This document shows, in pieces, positions 9,245 through 18,125 of a stretch of 64,000 bases of DNA. The notes under the pieces were generated by a model. The model was not told the origin of the DNA. It saw nothing but the letters and a program-made list of their open reading frames with translations, and did not search any database. Position numbers and translations under genes: made by a program. The DNA is from an uncultured Candidatus Actinomarinales bacterium (lineage in GTDB: Bacteria > Actinomycetota > Acidimicrobiia > Actinomarinales > Actinomarinaceae). Numbering within the stretch: position 1 is the stretch's first letter; every line of letters starts with the position of its first letter. The DNA lies in contig CALSUY010000001.1 in assembly GCA_943840565.1 (NCBI GenBank), forward strand, positions 1 through 64,000, in the 5' to 3' direction.

Positions 9245-10117
9245 TTAACCTTTACCAAAGAATGTTAATTCCTGAATGGCACATTCTTTGAAGGCATTCG
9301 AGTTTCCGATATCTTCACCTGAGTATGCACTTAAAATATCAATCCTTAATGTTGCAGTAGTTGAATTTATATCAATCCATTGTTGGCCATTATTATTTTG
9401 TATTTCTTTTTCAATCAAGATGGAGGACTCATCTGTTGTAACCTGAATATCCCTTACCCTAAAATTTCTTTTGAAAGAATTGGTACTTTCAAGATTCTGA
9501 AATACTATAAATTCAAGATACATAGGCTCGTTAAAAGTAAATTCTAAATAGCCATCTACGCATTCAAGTTCGTTATCTTGCCATGATTTTAATGTTCCAT
9601 CATAAAGATTCTCACATGAATATTCCTGACTTAATTGACTTGAGGACGTACAGGAAACAGGGAACATTTTCTGGAGCACAGTTTGAATTGTTGAGGTACT
9701 ACTGGTGCTGGTAGTTTGTTCGACAGCAGCAATCTCTTCAATTACATCATCTGCAATTCTTGAGTTATAAAAAAAGCTAGCACCTGCAATCAATGGCACA
9801 ATGAGAGCAAGGAAAAATACAGCCCTTATTCCTGGCACTTCTTTTCTATTAGGAAGACTTGCAGCACCGTAACTTGAAAGTGGTTTAATTAAAGGATTAC
9901 CACATTCTTTACAGTTTTTTATAGATGGAATGTTGGGTGCATTACAGCTCGAACATTTTATCTGAGGTACTCTATTTCTCACTTCGGCAGTAGCTTTTGG
10001 GGCGTCATTTTCCTTGAGATTTTCCACTTTTAACCCAAGCCACTCACCACAACTTGAGCAAAATTCAAGATCTTGATCTATGCTTGCTGAACAAGCTTTG
10101 CATGTAATATTTTCCAC
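9245..10117 (-). CDS. Membrane protein with two zinc ribbons and a discoidin-like C-terminal domain
   Basis: This 290-residue protein has three visible parts. Two short zinc ribbons (CKAC...CSSC at 6-22 and CSSC...CKEC at about 55-72) face the cytoplasm. One transmembrane segment lies at about 98-120. After an extracytoplasmic Thr/Ser-rich linker comes a beta-rich domain (about 150-290) beginning with SCTSSSQL. The last part resembles the NADase-type glycan-binding or F5/8-type-C-like domains found on actinobacterial zinc-ribbon proteins. The resemblance is by pattern only. It may sense or bind a cell-surface glycan. It forms an operon with the M20 hydrolase and is divergent from disA across about 90 bp. 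Confidence 0.7.
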   Translation of the reverse strand: MENITCKACSASIDQDLEFCSSCGEWLGLKVENLKENDAPKATAEVRNRVPQIKCSSCNAPNIPSIKNCKECGNPLIKPLSSYGAASLPNRKEVPGIRAVFFLALIVPLIAGASFFYNSRIADDVIEEIAAVEQTTSTSSTSTIQTVLQKMFPVSCTSSSQLSQEYSCENLYDGTLKSWQDNELECVDGYLEFTFNEPMYLEFIVFQNLESTNSFKRNFRVRDIQVTTDESSILIEKEIQNNNGQQWIDINSTTATLRIDILSAYSGEDIGNSNAFKECAIQELTFFGKG

Positions 10118-10208
10118 TTCTATACCTTAGAAACTAAATTAATAATAAAATAATACAGTAACATTCGAATAAATAAAATACTCAAATAATAAAAGAATAA
10201 ATATATAT

Positions 10209-11249
10209 ATGAATAAAAATTACTTACTTCCAGGAGAGCCTTTACGAAAAGGTGTTGATCTAATAGCTGATAAAAAAAGTGGAGCCCTGATTGTAATTGG
10301 ATCATCAAATAAATTAGATAAAATTTCTAGCGGCGGTATCAATCTTAAAAATTGTGAATACTCACCAGAGATGCTTAGTGAACTTGCAAAGATGGACGGC
10401 GCAATTATTGTTGATGAAAGTGTTTCAACGATATTAAAAGCTAATGTTCATTTAAATCCATCCGACAGTCTACAAACTTCTGAAACGGGTACTAGACACA
10501 GAACTGCCGAGAGGGTGTCTATTGAGACTAACCTCAAGGTTATTGCAGTTTCAGAGGAGTCATCAGCTATAAAAGTATTTCACAACATGAAAGTTAATGA
10601 ACTTGAAGCACCAGCGATGATACTTGGAAGAGTCAATGAGTCTTTGCAATCTGTTGACAGAATGAGGAGACGTTTTGACGAAGTGTTACTTGAACTTAGT
10701 GAGCTTGAGATTGAAGATACTATTACCAATCAACAAGTTTTAACTGTAATACAAAGAGGAGAGCTTTTAACAAGATTGGCTAATCAGGTTAAAAATGAAG
10801 CTGAAAATTTGGGTGAAGAGGCTGGCATTGTCATGATTCAAATTGAATCTTTGGAGTCAGGGGTTGAAAATACATTGTCCCTGGTTCTTAAAGACCACCT
10901 CCCATCTAAAAAATATAGAAATATTAAAAAAGTGAAGAGCGAAATCTCAAATTTAAGTTACGAAGAGCTTAATACAATCTCTCATTTGGGCTCTGTACTT
11001 TTAATGGAGCCCCTAGATGAAATTTCTACACCGAGAGGGTTTAGGGTGTTAGCAAGACTACCCGGACTACCAGAAAACCTTCACGACTCTCTAATTCAGA
11101 AATTTAAAACTTTACCACGATTACTAGGTGCTCCTACTGAGAAATTATTTCAAGTTGATGGTATTGGAAGGAATAGGGCACAACAATTGCGGGATTATTT
11201 TGATACTTTACTGAAAAATATTGGATTTTCTTATATAAATGGACACTAG
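10209..11249 (+). CDS. disA: Diadenylate cyclase DisA
   Basis: This 346-residue c-di-AMP synthase with DNA-scanning function has the DAC domain motifs DGA (63-65) and RHRTAERVS (96-104). A helical spine follows, and a C-terminal helix-hairpin-helix domain shows GIGRNRAQQL near the end. Two ATP are condensed to c-di-AMP in a homo-octamer. The N-terminal LRKGVDLI is typical. In many actinobacteria disA sits beside radA; here radA is not adjacent, but carD follows directly on the same strand, consistent with actinobacterial order. The promoter probably lies in the AT-rich 90 bp shared with the minus-strand zinc-ribbon gene. Confidence 0.96.
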   Translation: MNKNYLLPGEPLRKGVDLIADKKSGALIVIGSSNKLDKISSGGINLKNCEYSPEMLSELAKMDGAIIVDESVSTILKANVHLNPSDSLQTSETGTRHRTAERVSIETNLKVIAVSEESSAIKVFHNMKVNELEAPAMILGRVNESLQSVDRMRRRFDEVLLELSELEIEDTITNQQVLTVIQRGELLTRLANQVKNEAENLGEEAGIVMIQIESLESGVENTLSLVLKDHLPSKKYRNIKKVKSEISNLSYEELNTISHLGSVLLMEPLDEISTPRGFRVLARLPGLPENLHDSLIQKFKTLPRLLGAPTEKLFQVDGIGRNRAQQLRDYFDTLLKNIGFSYINGH

Positions 11250-11281
11250 ATAGTACAGAAAATATAGTATCGTTTAGTTTT

Positions 11282-11836
11282 ATGGCTACAAAAACAAAAA
11301 AAATTGAAGATAAATATAAACCAAATCAGTTCGTTGTTCACCCCCATCATGGTGCAGCAAAAGTTGTTAGAAAAGTAAATAAAAATGTTGAAGTATTTGT
11401 TGAAGGGGAACCAAAATCAAAAAGAATTCAATACTTTGAAATAGAAGTTTTAATGGACGGACTTACAGTGATGGTTCCTGTAGATACCGTAGACGAGGTA
11501 ATCAGGCCAGTAATATCAAAAAGTGCAGTTTCTAGAAAAGTATTTCCAATATTCAAAGAAAAGCCTGAGGAAGCGGGAACAAATTGGAGCCGTTGGTATA
11601 AGGTTCTAACTGAAAAAATGACATCTGGCGATGTAATGCAAGTTGCTGAAGTCGTTAGAGACCTCACTCATGCCCAGATTAATAAAGGAATATCTCCCGC
11701 ACTCAAGAGGATGCTTGCAAAGGCTAGGACAACTTTAGCAAGTGAAGTTGCTTGTGCTTTAGACATTGACGAGGAAGCTGCAGTAGAAAAAATTAATCAG
11801 TATCTTCCTGAAGAAGATCCTGACGACGGATTGTAA
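11282..11836 (+). CDS. carD: CarD family RNA polymerase-binding transcription factor
   Basis: This 184-residue regulator binds the RNA polymerase beta subunit and stabilises open complexes, especially at rRNA promoters. The N-terminal Tudor-like RNAP-interaction domain contains FVVHPHHGAAKV (about 18-29). A helical C-terminal DNA-binding region follows, with the conserved SRWYKVLTEKM stretch. It is about 20 residues longer than the mycobacterial protein because of short acidic ends. A TATAGT hexamer at 11263-11268 leaves a leader of only about 7 nt. It lies upstream of ispF as in many actinobacteria, except that no ispD lies between them. Confidence 0.94.
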   Translation: MATKTKKIEDKYKPNQFVVHPHHGAAKVVRKVNKNVEVFVEGEPKSKRIQYFEIEVLMDGLTVMVPVDTVDEVIRPVISKSAVSRKVFPIFKEKPEEAGTNWSRWYKVLTEKMTSGDVMQVAEVVRDLTHAQINKGISPALKRMLAKARTTLASEVACALDIDEEAAVEKINQYLPEEDPDDGL

Positions 11837-11873
11837 TCCAGATAAAAAATCTTTTATTAGACTGGAATTAGAT

Positions 11874-12344
11874 ATGTTTATTGGTACTGGTTGGGATATA
11901 CACAAACACTCTAATTCAAAACCACTCACTTTAGGTGGAGTAGCTTTTGATGAAGATGGTTTTGAAGCACACTCAGATGGCGATATTTTATTACATGCTT
12001 TAATAGATGCAATTCTAGGTGCTACCTCCAATAAAGATATCGGCCACTACTTTCCATCGAACGAAAAGACTCCTTTAAATATTGCGAGTACTGAAATGCT
12101 TAAATCCATTCTTGAAGAAATTAATTTTTCGATATTTAAAATAAATAATATTGACATGACGATAATTTCTCAAAAAATTAATATTTCCTCTAAAAGTGAA
12201 GTTATCGAAGAAAATATATCAAAACTATTGAGTTTTGATAAAAACAGAATAAATCTTAAAGGTAAATCAGTTGATAAATTAGGAATTATTGGCAACAACG
12301 AAGCATCAGCTGCTTTTGTTTCAATATCTTTGACAGATGCTTAA
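11874..12344 (+). CDS. ispF: 2-C-methyl-D-erythritol 2,4-cyclodiphosphate synthase
   Basis: This 156-residue MEP-pathway enzyme converts CDP-ME 2-phosphate to the cyclic diphosphate during isoprenoid synthesis. Zinc ligands are visible: D8 and H10 in GWDIH, and H41 in DILLHALIDA. The SDGD motif and the C-terminal NNEASAAFVSISL match the family. Length is normal. The stop overlaps the start of cysS by 8 bp. Elsewhere in actinobacteria ispD normally precedes ispF or is fused to it; here neither occurs, so ispD must lie outside the window or be missing. Confidence 0.95.
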   Translation: MFIGTGWDIHKHSNSKPLTLGGVAFDEDGFEAHSDGDILLHALIDAILGATSNKDIGHYFPSNEKTPLNIASTEMLKSILEEINFSIFKINNIDMTIISQKINISSKSEVIEENISKLLSFDKNRINLKGKSVDKLGIIGNNEASAAFVSISLTDA

Positions 12345-13734
12345 TTTATATAATTCATACACAAAATCGCTTGAAGAGGTTGAGTTGTCTCAAGATGAAA
12401 TCAAAATTTATCTTTGTGGGCCAACTGTTCAATCTTCGCCACATATTGGGCATGGACGATCTTCAGTAGTTTTCGATTTCCTTATTAGATATTTAAAGTA
12501 TCTAAACCATAAAGTTTTATTCGTTAGAAACATTACTGATATTGACGATAAAATTATTTCCAAATCATCAGAACAGGGTATTGAATTTCAAGAATTAGCT
12601 AATAAAGTTATGACAGAATTTGGAGATGTTTATTCAAGCTTAAACTGCCTCACTCCAGACAAAGAGCCAAAGGCAACAGAGTATATCGATGAGATAAAAG
12701 AGTATATAACTCAAATTCTTAATAAAGATATGGCATATATTTCAGAGTCTGGGGTTTATTTTGAGACCTCAAATTTTACGGACTACTTAAAGCTTTCGGG
12801 AAGAAAGCTGGATGAAGTTATTTCTGGAACAAGAGTTGAACTTCAAGATGATAAAAACGCACCAGAAGATTTTGCATTGTGGAAATTTGCCAAAGAGGGA
12901 GAGCCGTACTGGGATTCGGATTGGGGTAAAGGACGACCAGGATGGCATATAGAATGTTCTGCTATGATCAATGCGCTACTTGGTGAAGAAATTGATTTTC
13001 ATTGTGGTGGTAATGATTTAATATTTCCTCACCATGAAAATGAACTAGCACAATCAAAAGCAGCTAAGCCAAATAAAAATTTTGTTAAATACTGGCTACA
13101 TAATGGAATGATCAATTTATCCGGTAAAAAAATGTCAAAGTCTGAAGGTAATGTAAAAATTCTCAAGGATTACATTGATGAATACAGTGGCGATGTAATG
13201 AGATTTTATTTCTTAAGAGCACAATACAGAAGTCCGCAAGAGTTTACTGAAGATTTATTAATTGAATCCAGAACTACATTCAAAAAAATATCAGAGTTTG
13301 TTGAAGAATCAAAGTCAGCACCCATTGACAAGAATCTTTTGAATATTTTTGAAGCATGTATGGGAGATGATTTAAACACACCAAAACTTATTGGAGAAAT
13401 TTTTATTCAAATTAATCATTCAGTAACCCTTGAAGAGGAAGAGTTACAAAACTTAAGGTCAACTGTTAGGTTTATTTTTGATATATTAGGTTTCACTTTT
13501 ACAAAAGTAGAAAATGAGAAATTACCTAAGGATAAGCTGATAAAATTTTTCGAAGAGTACAAAATAATCTTCGAAACTATAGAACAAGCTATGGGTGAAT
13601 TTATAAGTATTAGAGAAAAATATCGTTTAGAGCGAGAGTATAAAATTGCGGATGAAATGCGAAATAAACTTCTAGAAATTGGAATAAAGATCGAAGATGG
13701 GAAAAAAGATGGCTGGTCTTGGAACAATAATTGA
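12337..13734 (+). CDS. cysS: Cysteinyl-tRNA synthetase
   Basis: This 465-residue class I aminoacyl-tRNA synthetase attaches cysteine to tRNA-Cys. Zinc ligand C27 lies in YLCGPTV, and the HIGH motif is at 36-39 (HIGHGRSS). Further zinc ligands sit in HIECSAM and HHENE, and KMSKSEGN lies near residue 264. It overlaps ispF by 8 bp and rlmB by 38 bp, so translation of the three genes is probably coupled. Gene order ispF-cysS-rlmB is an actinobacterial hallmark. Confidence 0.97.
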   Translation: MLNLYNSYTKSLEEVELSQDEIKIYLCGPTVQSSPHIGHGRSSVVFDFLIRYLKYLNHKVLFVRNITDIDDKIISKSSEQGIEFQELANKVMTEFGDVYSSLNCLTPDKEPKATEYIDEIKEYITQILNKDMAYISESGVYFETSNFTDYLKLSGRKLDEVISGTRVELQDDKNAPEDFALWKFAKEGEPYWDSDWGKGRPGWHIECSAMINALLGEEIDFHCGGNDLIFPHHENELAQSKAAKPNKNFVKYWLHNGMINLSGKKMSKSEGNVKILKDYIDEYSGDVMRFYFLRAQYRSPQEFTEDLLIESRTTFKKISEFVEESKSAPIDKNLLNIFEACMGDDLNTPKLIGEIFIQINHSVTLEEEELQNLRSTVRFIFDILGFTFTKVENEKLPKDKLIKFFEEYKIIFETIEQAMGEFISIREKYRLEREYKIADEMRNKLLEIGIKIEDGKKDGWSWNNN

Positions 13735-14425
13735 AGGAAAGAATGCTGTTCTATCAGTTTTAGAATCTGGAAGGGCAATAAAAATAAGCTATCTTCATCA
13801 AGAAACTAAATCAGAGAATTTTGAAACAATATTAAATTTAGCAAAAATAAACAAAGTAGAAATTTCAGCGATCAAATCAAAAGAGGAATGGCCTTATCAC
13901 CCTAGACACTCAATTGTTGCACTTTGTAATCCGAAGAAAACTTTTAAAGAGAAAGATATGAATAAATTTGCAAATAAAAATTTTATTGTCTGCGACCACA
14001 TTCAGGACACAAATAATATCGGAGCTATCGCACGCAGTGCCGCAGCATTTAATTTTGAAGTCATAGCAATACCTCTTAAAAGATCAGTAAAAATAACTGA
14101 AAGAACCTTTTCAATAGCTAGTGGAGGATTAGAAAAGGTCGAAATTGTATTTTATAACTCAATATTCTCACTGATTAAGAAATTTAATTCTTTAGATATC
14201 TGGACTTTAGGCTTAGATATGAGCGGTGAAACTGAAATCAGTGATATTGATCTTAAAACTCAAAAATATGCACTTTTTGTTGGCTCAGAAGAAAATGGTC
14301 TTAGCGGTGAGGTCCAAAAAAAATTAGACCTAATTTCACGTATCAACATGGATAATGATATTGAGTCACTAAACGTCTCAGTATCAGCTGCAGTGGCAAT
14401 GTATCAATTATTTATTAAAAAATAA
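13697..14425 (+). CDS. rlmB: 23S rRNA 2'-O-methyltransferase RlmB (SpoU/TrmH family)
   Basis: This 242-residue SPOUT methyltransferase probably makes Gm2251 in 23S rRNA. It has an N-terminal substrate-binding domain (to about 85) and then the three knot motifs: DTNNIGAIARSAAAF, FVGSEENGLSGE and SLNVSVSAAVAMYQL. ATG 13697 lies inside cysS; ATG 13709 (giving MAGLGTIIEGKN) is an equally credible start and would shorten the overlap to 26 bp. A SpoU-family tRNA methylase is a weaker alternative, but position after cysS favours RlmB. Confidence 0.9.
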   Translation: MGKKMAGLGTIIEGKNAVLSVLESGRAIKISYLHQETKSENFETILNLAKINKVEISAIKSKEEWPYHPRHSIVALCNPKKTFKEKDMNKFANKNFIVCDHIQDTNNIGAIARSAAAFNFEVIAIPLKRSVKITERTFSIASGGLEKVEIVFYNSIFSLIKKFNSLDIWTLGLDMSGETEISDIDLKTQKYALFVGSEENGLSGEVQKKLDLISRINMDNDIESLNVSVSAAVAMYQLFIKK

Positions 14426-14445
14426 ATTAACTCAAAATATATGTT

Positions 14446-14454
14446 TGCTATCAT
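14446..14454 (+). promoter_or_regulatory. Extended -10 promoter for tRNA-Thr
   Basis: TGC followed by TATCAT (hexamer 14449-14454) is an extended -10 element. Start of transcription about 7 nt downstream would fall about 4 nt before the mature tRNA 5' end. No convincing -35 is visible. Inference from spacing only. Confidence 0.5.
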
Positions 14455-14464
14455 TTTAATATTC

Positions 14465-14536
14465 GCCGGAGTAGCTCAGTGGTAGAGCAACGCACTTGTA
14501 ATGCGTAGGTCAGGGGTTCAACTCCCCTCTCCGGCT
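14465..14536 (+). tRNA. tRNA-Thr (anticodon TGT)
   Basis: A full cloverleaf can be drawn. The acceptor GCCGGAG (14465-14471) pairs with CTCCGGC (14529-14535). The anticodon stem ACGCA/TGCGT encloses loop CTTGTAA with TGT at 14497-14499, and the T arm AGGGG/CCCCT carries TTCAACT. The discriminator base is T14536 and CCA is not encoded. It reads ACA and, by wobble, other Thr codons. Location after cysS-rlmB matches the tRNA-Thr position in many actinobacteria. Confidence 0.97.
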
Positions 14537-14540
14537 CTCA

Positions 14541-15386
14541 GTGAAAAACTACTATTCAACATTACGAGCGATATTCTTTATTCTTATTGGTTTACATGTC
14601 TCTCTCTATCTTTTTGGACTTCTTAGACTTTCTATAATTTATGATTATCTTGATTACTGGCCGTTTACTATTTTTCTAATCTTTCTAGTTTTACTTCCAA
14701 GATCAGCCCTCATTACTGAATCAATTAAATTTTATTCATATGCAGTTTTGATTACGATAATGGTTATTTTTTTACTTGGACATTTTACAAAAGCTTCTTT
14801 TCTAGGAACTTATTCTTATGAGTCATCTTTTAGCAACTCAACACTCAACGAATCAGAAACTTATAGAGTCATAATAAATGAAAATAACTCCATCAATTTA
14901 AAATCCTTTCCAGGAACTGGTTACAAAGTGGATATTCTCAACAAACCAGGATCTTCTGGTTACCCTGAGGCGGTAGAATCTTTAGTTGGGACACCCCATG
15001 TACTAGTTTTGAGGGCTGTAGAGACAAGCCCACTATTACAAGTTAAAGGTTGGGATTTAGAATTAGGTGATGAATCCAAATGGGAATTAGACATTTTTGC
15101 AGTTGATTCACAGTTCAGTCTTGATAATTTAGAACTTAATAATGCAAGTTTATCTGGGACAGGTGAAATCTACCTCGGTAAGAATCTTAAATTAGAAAAA
15201 TTAGTGCTGAATGGAGTTTATGAAATCACTGTATCGAAAAATTTACCTATCGTGATATCTGGAAATGCGGAAACTCCTAGTTCGTGGATAAATGCTACTA
15301 TTGGAACACTCAATCAAGTAAACGAATCATATAGATTATTAGTTGAAGTTATCGATGGTTCCGAAGTAATATTTAATGATGAATGA
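14541..15386 (+). CDS. Membrane protein with N-terminal helices and toast-rack-like C-terminus
   Basis: This 281-residue protein has no assigned function. Three hydrophobic segments lie at about 8-30, 40-57 and 65-85. A beta-rich exported domain (about 95-281) has repeated short hydrophobic strands and N/S/G turns, resembling the toast-rack fold of LiaF or DUF4097-type proteins. That resemblance is by pattern only. The GTG start is 4 nt after the tRNA-Thr 3' end, no other start is close, and no Shine-Dalgarno is possible outside the tRNA. It ends 9 bp before livH, so it may be co-transcribed with the liv genes. Confidence 0.7.
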   Translation: MKNYYSTLRAIFFILIGLHVSLYLFGLLRLSIIYDYLDYWPFTIFLIFLVLLPRSALITESIKFYSYAVLITIMVIFLLGHFTKASFLGTYSYESSFSNSTLNESETYRVIINENNSINLKSFPGTGYKVDILNKPGSSGYPEAVESLVGTPHVLVLRAVETSPLLQVKGWDLELGDESKWELDIFAVDSQFSLDNLELNNASLSGTGEIYLGKNLKLEKLVLNGVYEITVSKNLPIVISGNAETPSSWINATIGTLNQVNESYRLLVEVIDGSEVIFNDE

Positions 15387-15395
15387 AAGCAGTCG

Positions 15396-16313
15396 ATGAT
15401 TGAACAGTTAGGAAATGGTCTTTTACTAGGCTTAATAGTGGCAATTGCTTCAGTGTCGTTATCACTTCTTTATGGCGTCACAAGAATTGTAAATTTTGCT
15501 CATGGAGAAATAATTGCACTGGGAGCTGTATTAACATTATTCTTCTCTTCATCCCCAGAATCAAGTTTTCTATACTTAGACCGGTTTAGTCCTTTGGGTA
15601 GTAGTTTCATAGTTTCATCAATTGCAAGTATCTTACTGTGTGGATTATTTGGTGCGCTGTTGGAGTTGTGCTTATTTAGACCTTTAAGAAAGAATAACTA
15701 TGGAAATGTTGCAGTTTTAGTGATTACTATTGGTCTTTCAATATTCTTGAGACATATATTTTTATTGTTTGCCTCTGCTAAGCCTGCATCGTATGCACTA
15801 GATCTTCAAAAACGAGAAGACTACTTTGGAATTCAACTCACTCCTAGAAATGTTCAAGTTCTAATTATTGGAAGTGTTGTTATGATTTTAGTTGGTTTAT
15901 TTTTAACCTATACCAAAACTGGTAGAGCTATGAGAGCAGTAAGAGATTCTTCAGAGTTAGCAAGCGTATCTGGAATAAACTCAGATTATATAATTACATT
16001 GACTTGGATCTTTTCAAGTATGCTTGCAGGGTTTACTGGGATTATCCAAGGAGTTATCAATAATGTTCGTTGGAATATGGGTTTTCTAATTCTGCTTCTA
16101 ATATTTGCAGGTTCAATTCTTGGTGGAATTGGAACTTCTTTTGGAGCAATGTTTGGTGGTTTTATCATAGGTATGCTTGTTCAATTAAGTGTGGGACTAA
16201 GTTTTATGGATGGACACACCGAAGCTAAAAATGCTATTGCGCTTGCCCTTATGATCCTCATTTTGCTTATCAGGCCACAGGGAATATTTGGAAGTAAAGA
16301 AAGAATCTCATGA
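15396..16313 (+). CDS. livH: Branched-chain amino acid-type ABC permease LivH
   Basis: This 305-residue inner-membrane permease of the LivH family has about eight hydrophobic spans. Typical family stretches are GVTRIVNFAHGE near residue 27 and the coupling-loop sequence GRAMRAVRDSSELA near residue 175. It overlaps livM by 4 bp (ATGA). The substrate class is predicted from family (branched-chain amino acids, but amides or urea are also transported by this family). The binding lipoprotein is encoded convergently after livF. Confidence 0.93.
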   Translation: MIEQLGNGLLLGLIVAIASVSLSLLYGVTRIVNFAHGEIIALGAVLTLFFSSSPESSFLYLDRFSPLGSSFIVSSIASILLCGLFGALLELCLFRPLRKNNYGNVAVLVITIGLSIFLRHIFLLFASAKPASYALDLQKREDYFGIQLTPRNVQVLIIGSVVMILVGLFLTYTKTGRAMRAVRDSSELASVSGINSDYIITLTWIFSSMLAGFTGIIQGVINNVRWNMGFLILLLIFAGSILGGIGTSFGAMFGGFIIGMLVQLSVGLSFMDGHTEAKNAIALALMILILLIRPQGIFGSKERIS

Positions 16314-17365
16314 AGGACTATAAAAGATATATCATCGCCGTAAGTTTATTGACAGTATCGTTTCTCTACATTTTTACATCTAACGAAACAGGTGTTGCCC
16401 GCATCTTTGTAAACTTATTAACCTTTGCAGGCATTTATGGTCTTGCTGCAATAGGTATTAACGTACATTTTGGATGGACTGGTTTATTGAACTTTGGACA
16501 TGCAGCATTTATGGGTATAGGCGCATACACAACTATTTTACTAATACCTCATGCTTTAGGTAGAGAAGGTGTTGTCATTGAGACGGGACTTCCGCTGCCT
16601 TTAGCTGTAATAATTGGAATGTTAGCTGCTGCATTACTAGGTCTCATATTAGGGCTTCCAACACTTCGGTTAAGAGGAGATTATCTAGCAATTGTTACAA
16701 TTGCAGCTGCAGAAATATTCAGATTGTTAATTAGAGATTTCGAGGACATAACAGGAGGTGTATACGGTGTAATCCAGTTTTCAGAGGCCCTTCAAAGCTT
16801 AAGACCCAATTTTATTACCAACTTGGCTACAAGTATTGAGGTATCTTCTTCACAGTTGTGGGTGGGGGTAATTACGTGGATATTAATAATTTTCACTTTA
16901 CTGTTTTTAAATAGACTACAAAAATCACCTTGGGGTAGAGCCTTAAGAGCAGTAAGAGAAGATGAAGATGCTGTAAGAGCTCTTGGTAAGAATGCTGTAT
17001 GGCTCAAATTACAAAGTTTTATGTTGGGGGCATCAATAGGGGGTTTATCTGGAATTCTTCTCGCTTTCAACTACGGAACATTACAGGTATCCACCTTTGT
17101 TCCAGTTTTAACCTTTTACCTCTGGGCCGCTTTGATTCTGGGTGGAGTCGGAAGTTTAGCTGGACCTGCATTAGGTGCTGTTATTTTCTGGGTCATAATC
17201 TCAGGTACAGATAGTCTTGCAGAAATATTTTTTGAAAATGCGAATGGACAACAACTTGCAGGCGTTCGCTTTGTTTTTGTTGGTTTGCTGATAATGTTTA
17301 CAATGATTTTTACACCTAGTGGTATATTGGGCAAAAAAGAGGAGCTTCTTCTTGACATCAAATAA
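16310..17365 (+). CDS. livM: Branched-chain amino acid-type ABC permease LivM
   Basis: This 351-residue permease pairs with LivH. Diagnostic stretches include GWTGLLNFGHAAFMGIGAY near residue 62 and the coupling loop GRALRAVREDEDAVRALG near residue 209. About nine to ten hydrophobic spans are visible. The start overlaps livH by 4 bp, and its 3' end overlaps the preferred livG start by 14 bp. Confidence 0.93.
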   Translation: MKDYKRYIIAVSLLTVSFLYIFTSNETGVARIFVNLLTFAGIYGLAAIGINVHFGWTGLLNFGHAAFMGIGAYTTILLIPHALGREGVVIETGLPLPLAVIIGMLAAALLGLILGLPTLRLRGDYLAIVTIAAAEIFRLLIRDFEDITGGVYGVIQFSEALQSLRPNFITNLATSIEVSSSQLWVGVITWILIIFTLLFLNRLQKSPWGRALRAVREDEDAVRALGKNAVWLKLQSFMLGASIGGLSGILLAFNYGTLQVSTFVPVLTFYLWAALILGGVGSLAGPALGAVIFWVIISGTDSLAEIFFENANGQQLAGVRFVFVGLLIMFTMIFTPSGILGKKEELLLDIK

Positions 17366-18125
17366 ACTTTTATCAGTAAGTTCGCTAAAGAAAAGCTTTG
17401 GAGGCTTACAAGCAGTAAATGTAGATTCCTTAGAGTTTTCAGAAAATGAAATAACTAGTTTGATTGGCCCAAATGGAGCTGGAAAAACAACTTTTTTTGA
17501 TTTATTAACAAAATTTCAAAATCCTGACCAAGGCAATATTTTCTTTGAAGGTGAAAATGTCACGTCTTTTCAGTCTTATAAATTAGCCAGATTAGGTATG
17601 ACTAGAACATTTCAACTTACCAGGGTTTTTGAAAAGATGTCTGTATTAGAAAACATGCAGTTTTCTGGTAGTAGCGTTAAAAATGAATCAATTTCAAGAT
17701 CTTTAATAAAGGGTAAATCATTAAATAATTTTGAAAAAGAACTTGAAATCGAAGTTGATAAGATTTTGGAGTTACTAAACCTATCGCACATGAAATATTC
17801 TTATGCTAGAGAATTGTCAGGAGGACAAAAAAAATTACTTGAGCTTGGAAGAGCATTAATTAGAAAACCAAAACTGTTACTTCTCGATGAGCCACTGGCA
17901 GGTGTAAACCCTAAGCTTGCTGAAGAGATATTAGATATCATAAAAAATCTGAGTATTGAGGGAATCAATATCATCATGGTTGAGCACAATATTAATGCTG
18001 TTATGAAAATTTCGGAAAGAGTAGTTGTGATGGCAGAAGGTAAAATTATTGCAGATGGTGAGCCTGAAGCTATTAGAAATAATGAAAATGTTATTGAAGC
18101 ATACCTGGGTAAAGTTAATGAATAA
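17352..18125 (+). CDS. livG: Branched-chain amino acid-type ABC ATPase LivG
   Basis: This ATPase of about 257 residues in the LivG subfamily has Walker A GPNGAGKTT, signature LSGGQKK, Walker B LLLLDEPLAGVNP and the long switch region of LivG proteins. The frame opens at ATG 17319, but TTG at 17352 is preferred: AGAGGAG (17338-17344) sits about 7 nt before it, and the protein then begins MTSNKLLSV, as family members do. It overlaps livM by 14 bp and livF by 8 bp. Confidence 0.92.
   Translation: MTSNKLLSVSSLKKSFGGLQAVNVDSLEFSENEITSLIGPNGAGKTTFFDLLTKFQNPDQGNIFFEGENVTSFQSYKLARLGMTRTFQLTRVFEKMSVLENMQFSGSSVKNESISRSLIKGKSLNNFEKELEIEVDKILELLNLSHMKYSYARELSGGQKKLLELGRALIRKPKLLLLDEPLAGVNPKLAEEILDIIKNLSIEGINIIMVEHNINAVMKISERVVVMAEGKIIADGEPEAIRNNENVIEAYLGKVNE

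Noticed and set aside
17319-17351. ATG 17319 as livG start
   Set aside because: The extra residues are not family-like, overlap livM further and lack a ribosome site, while TTG 17352 has AGAGGAG at proper distance.
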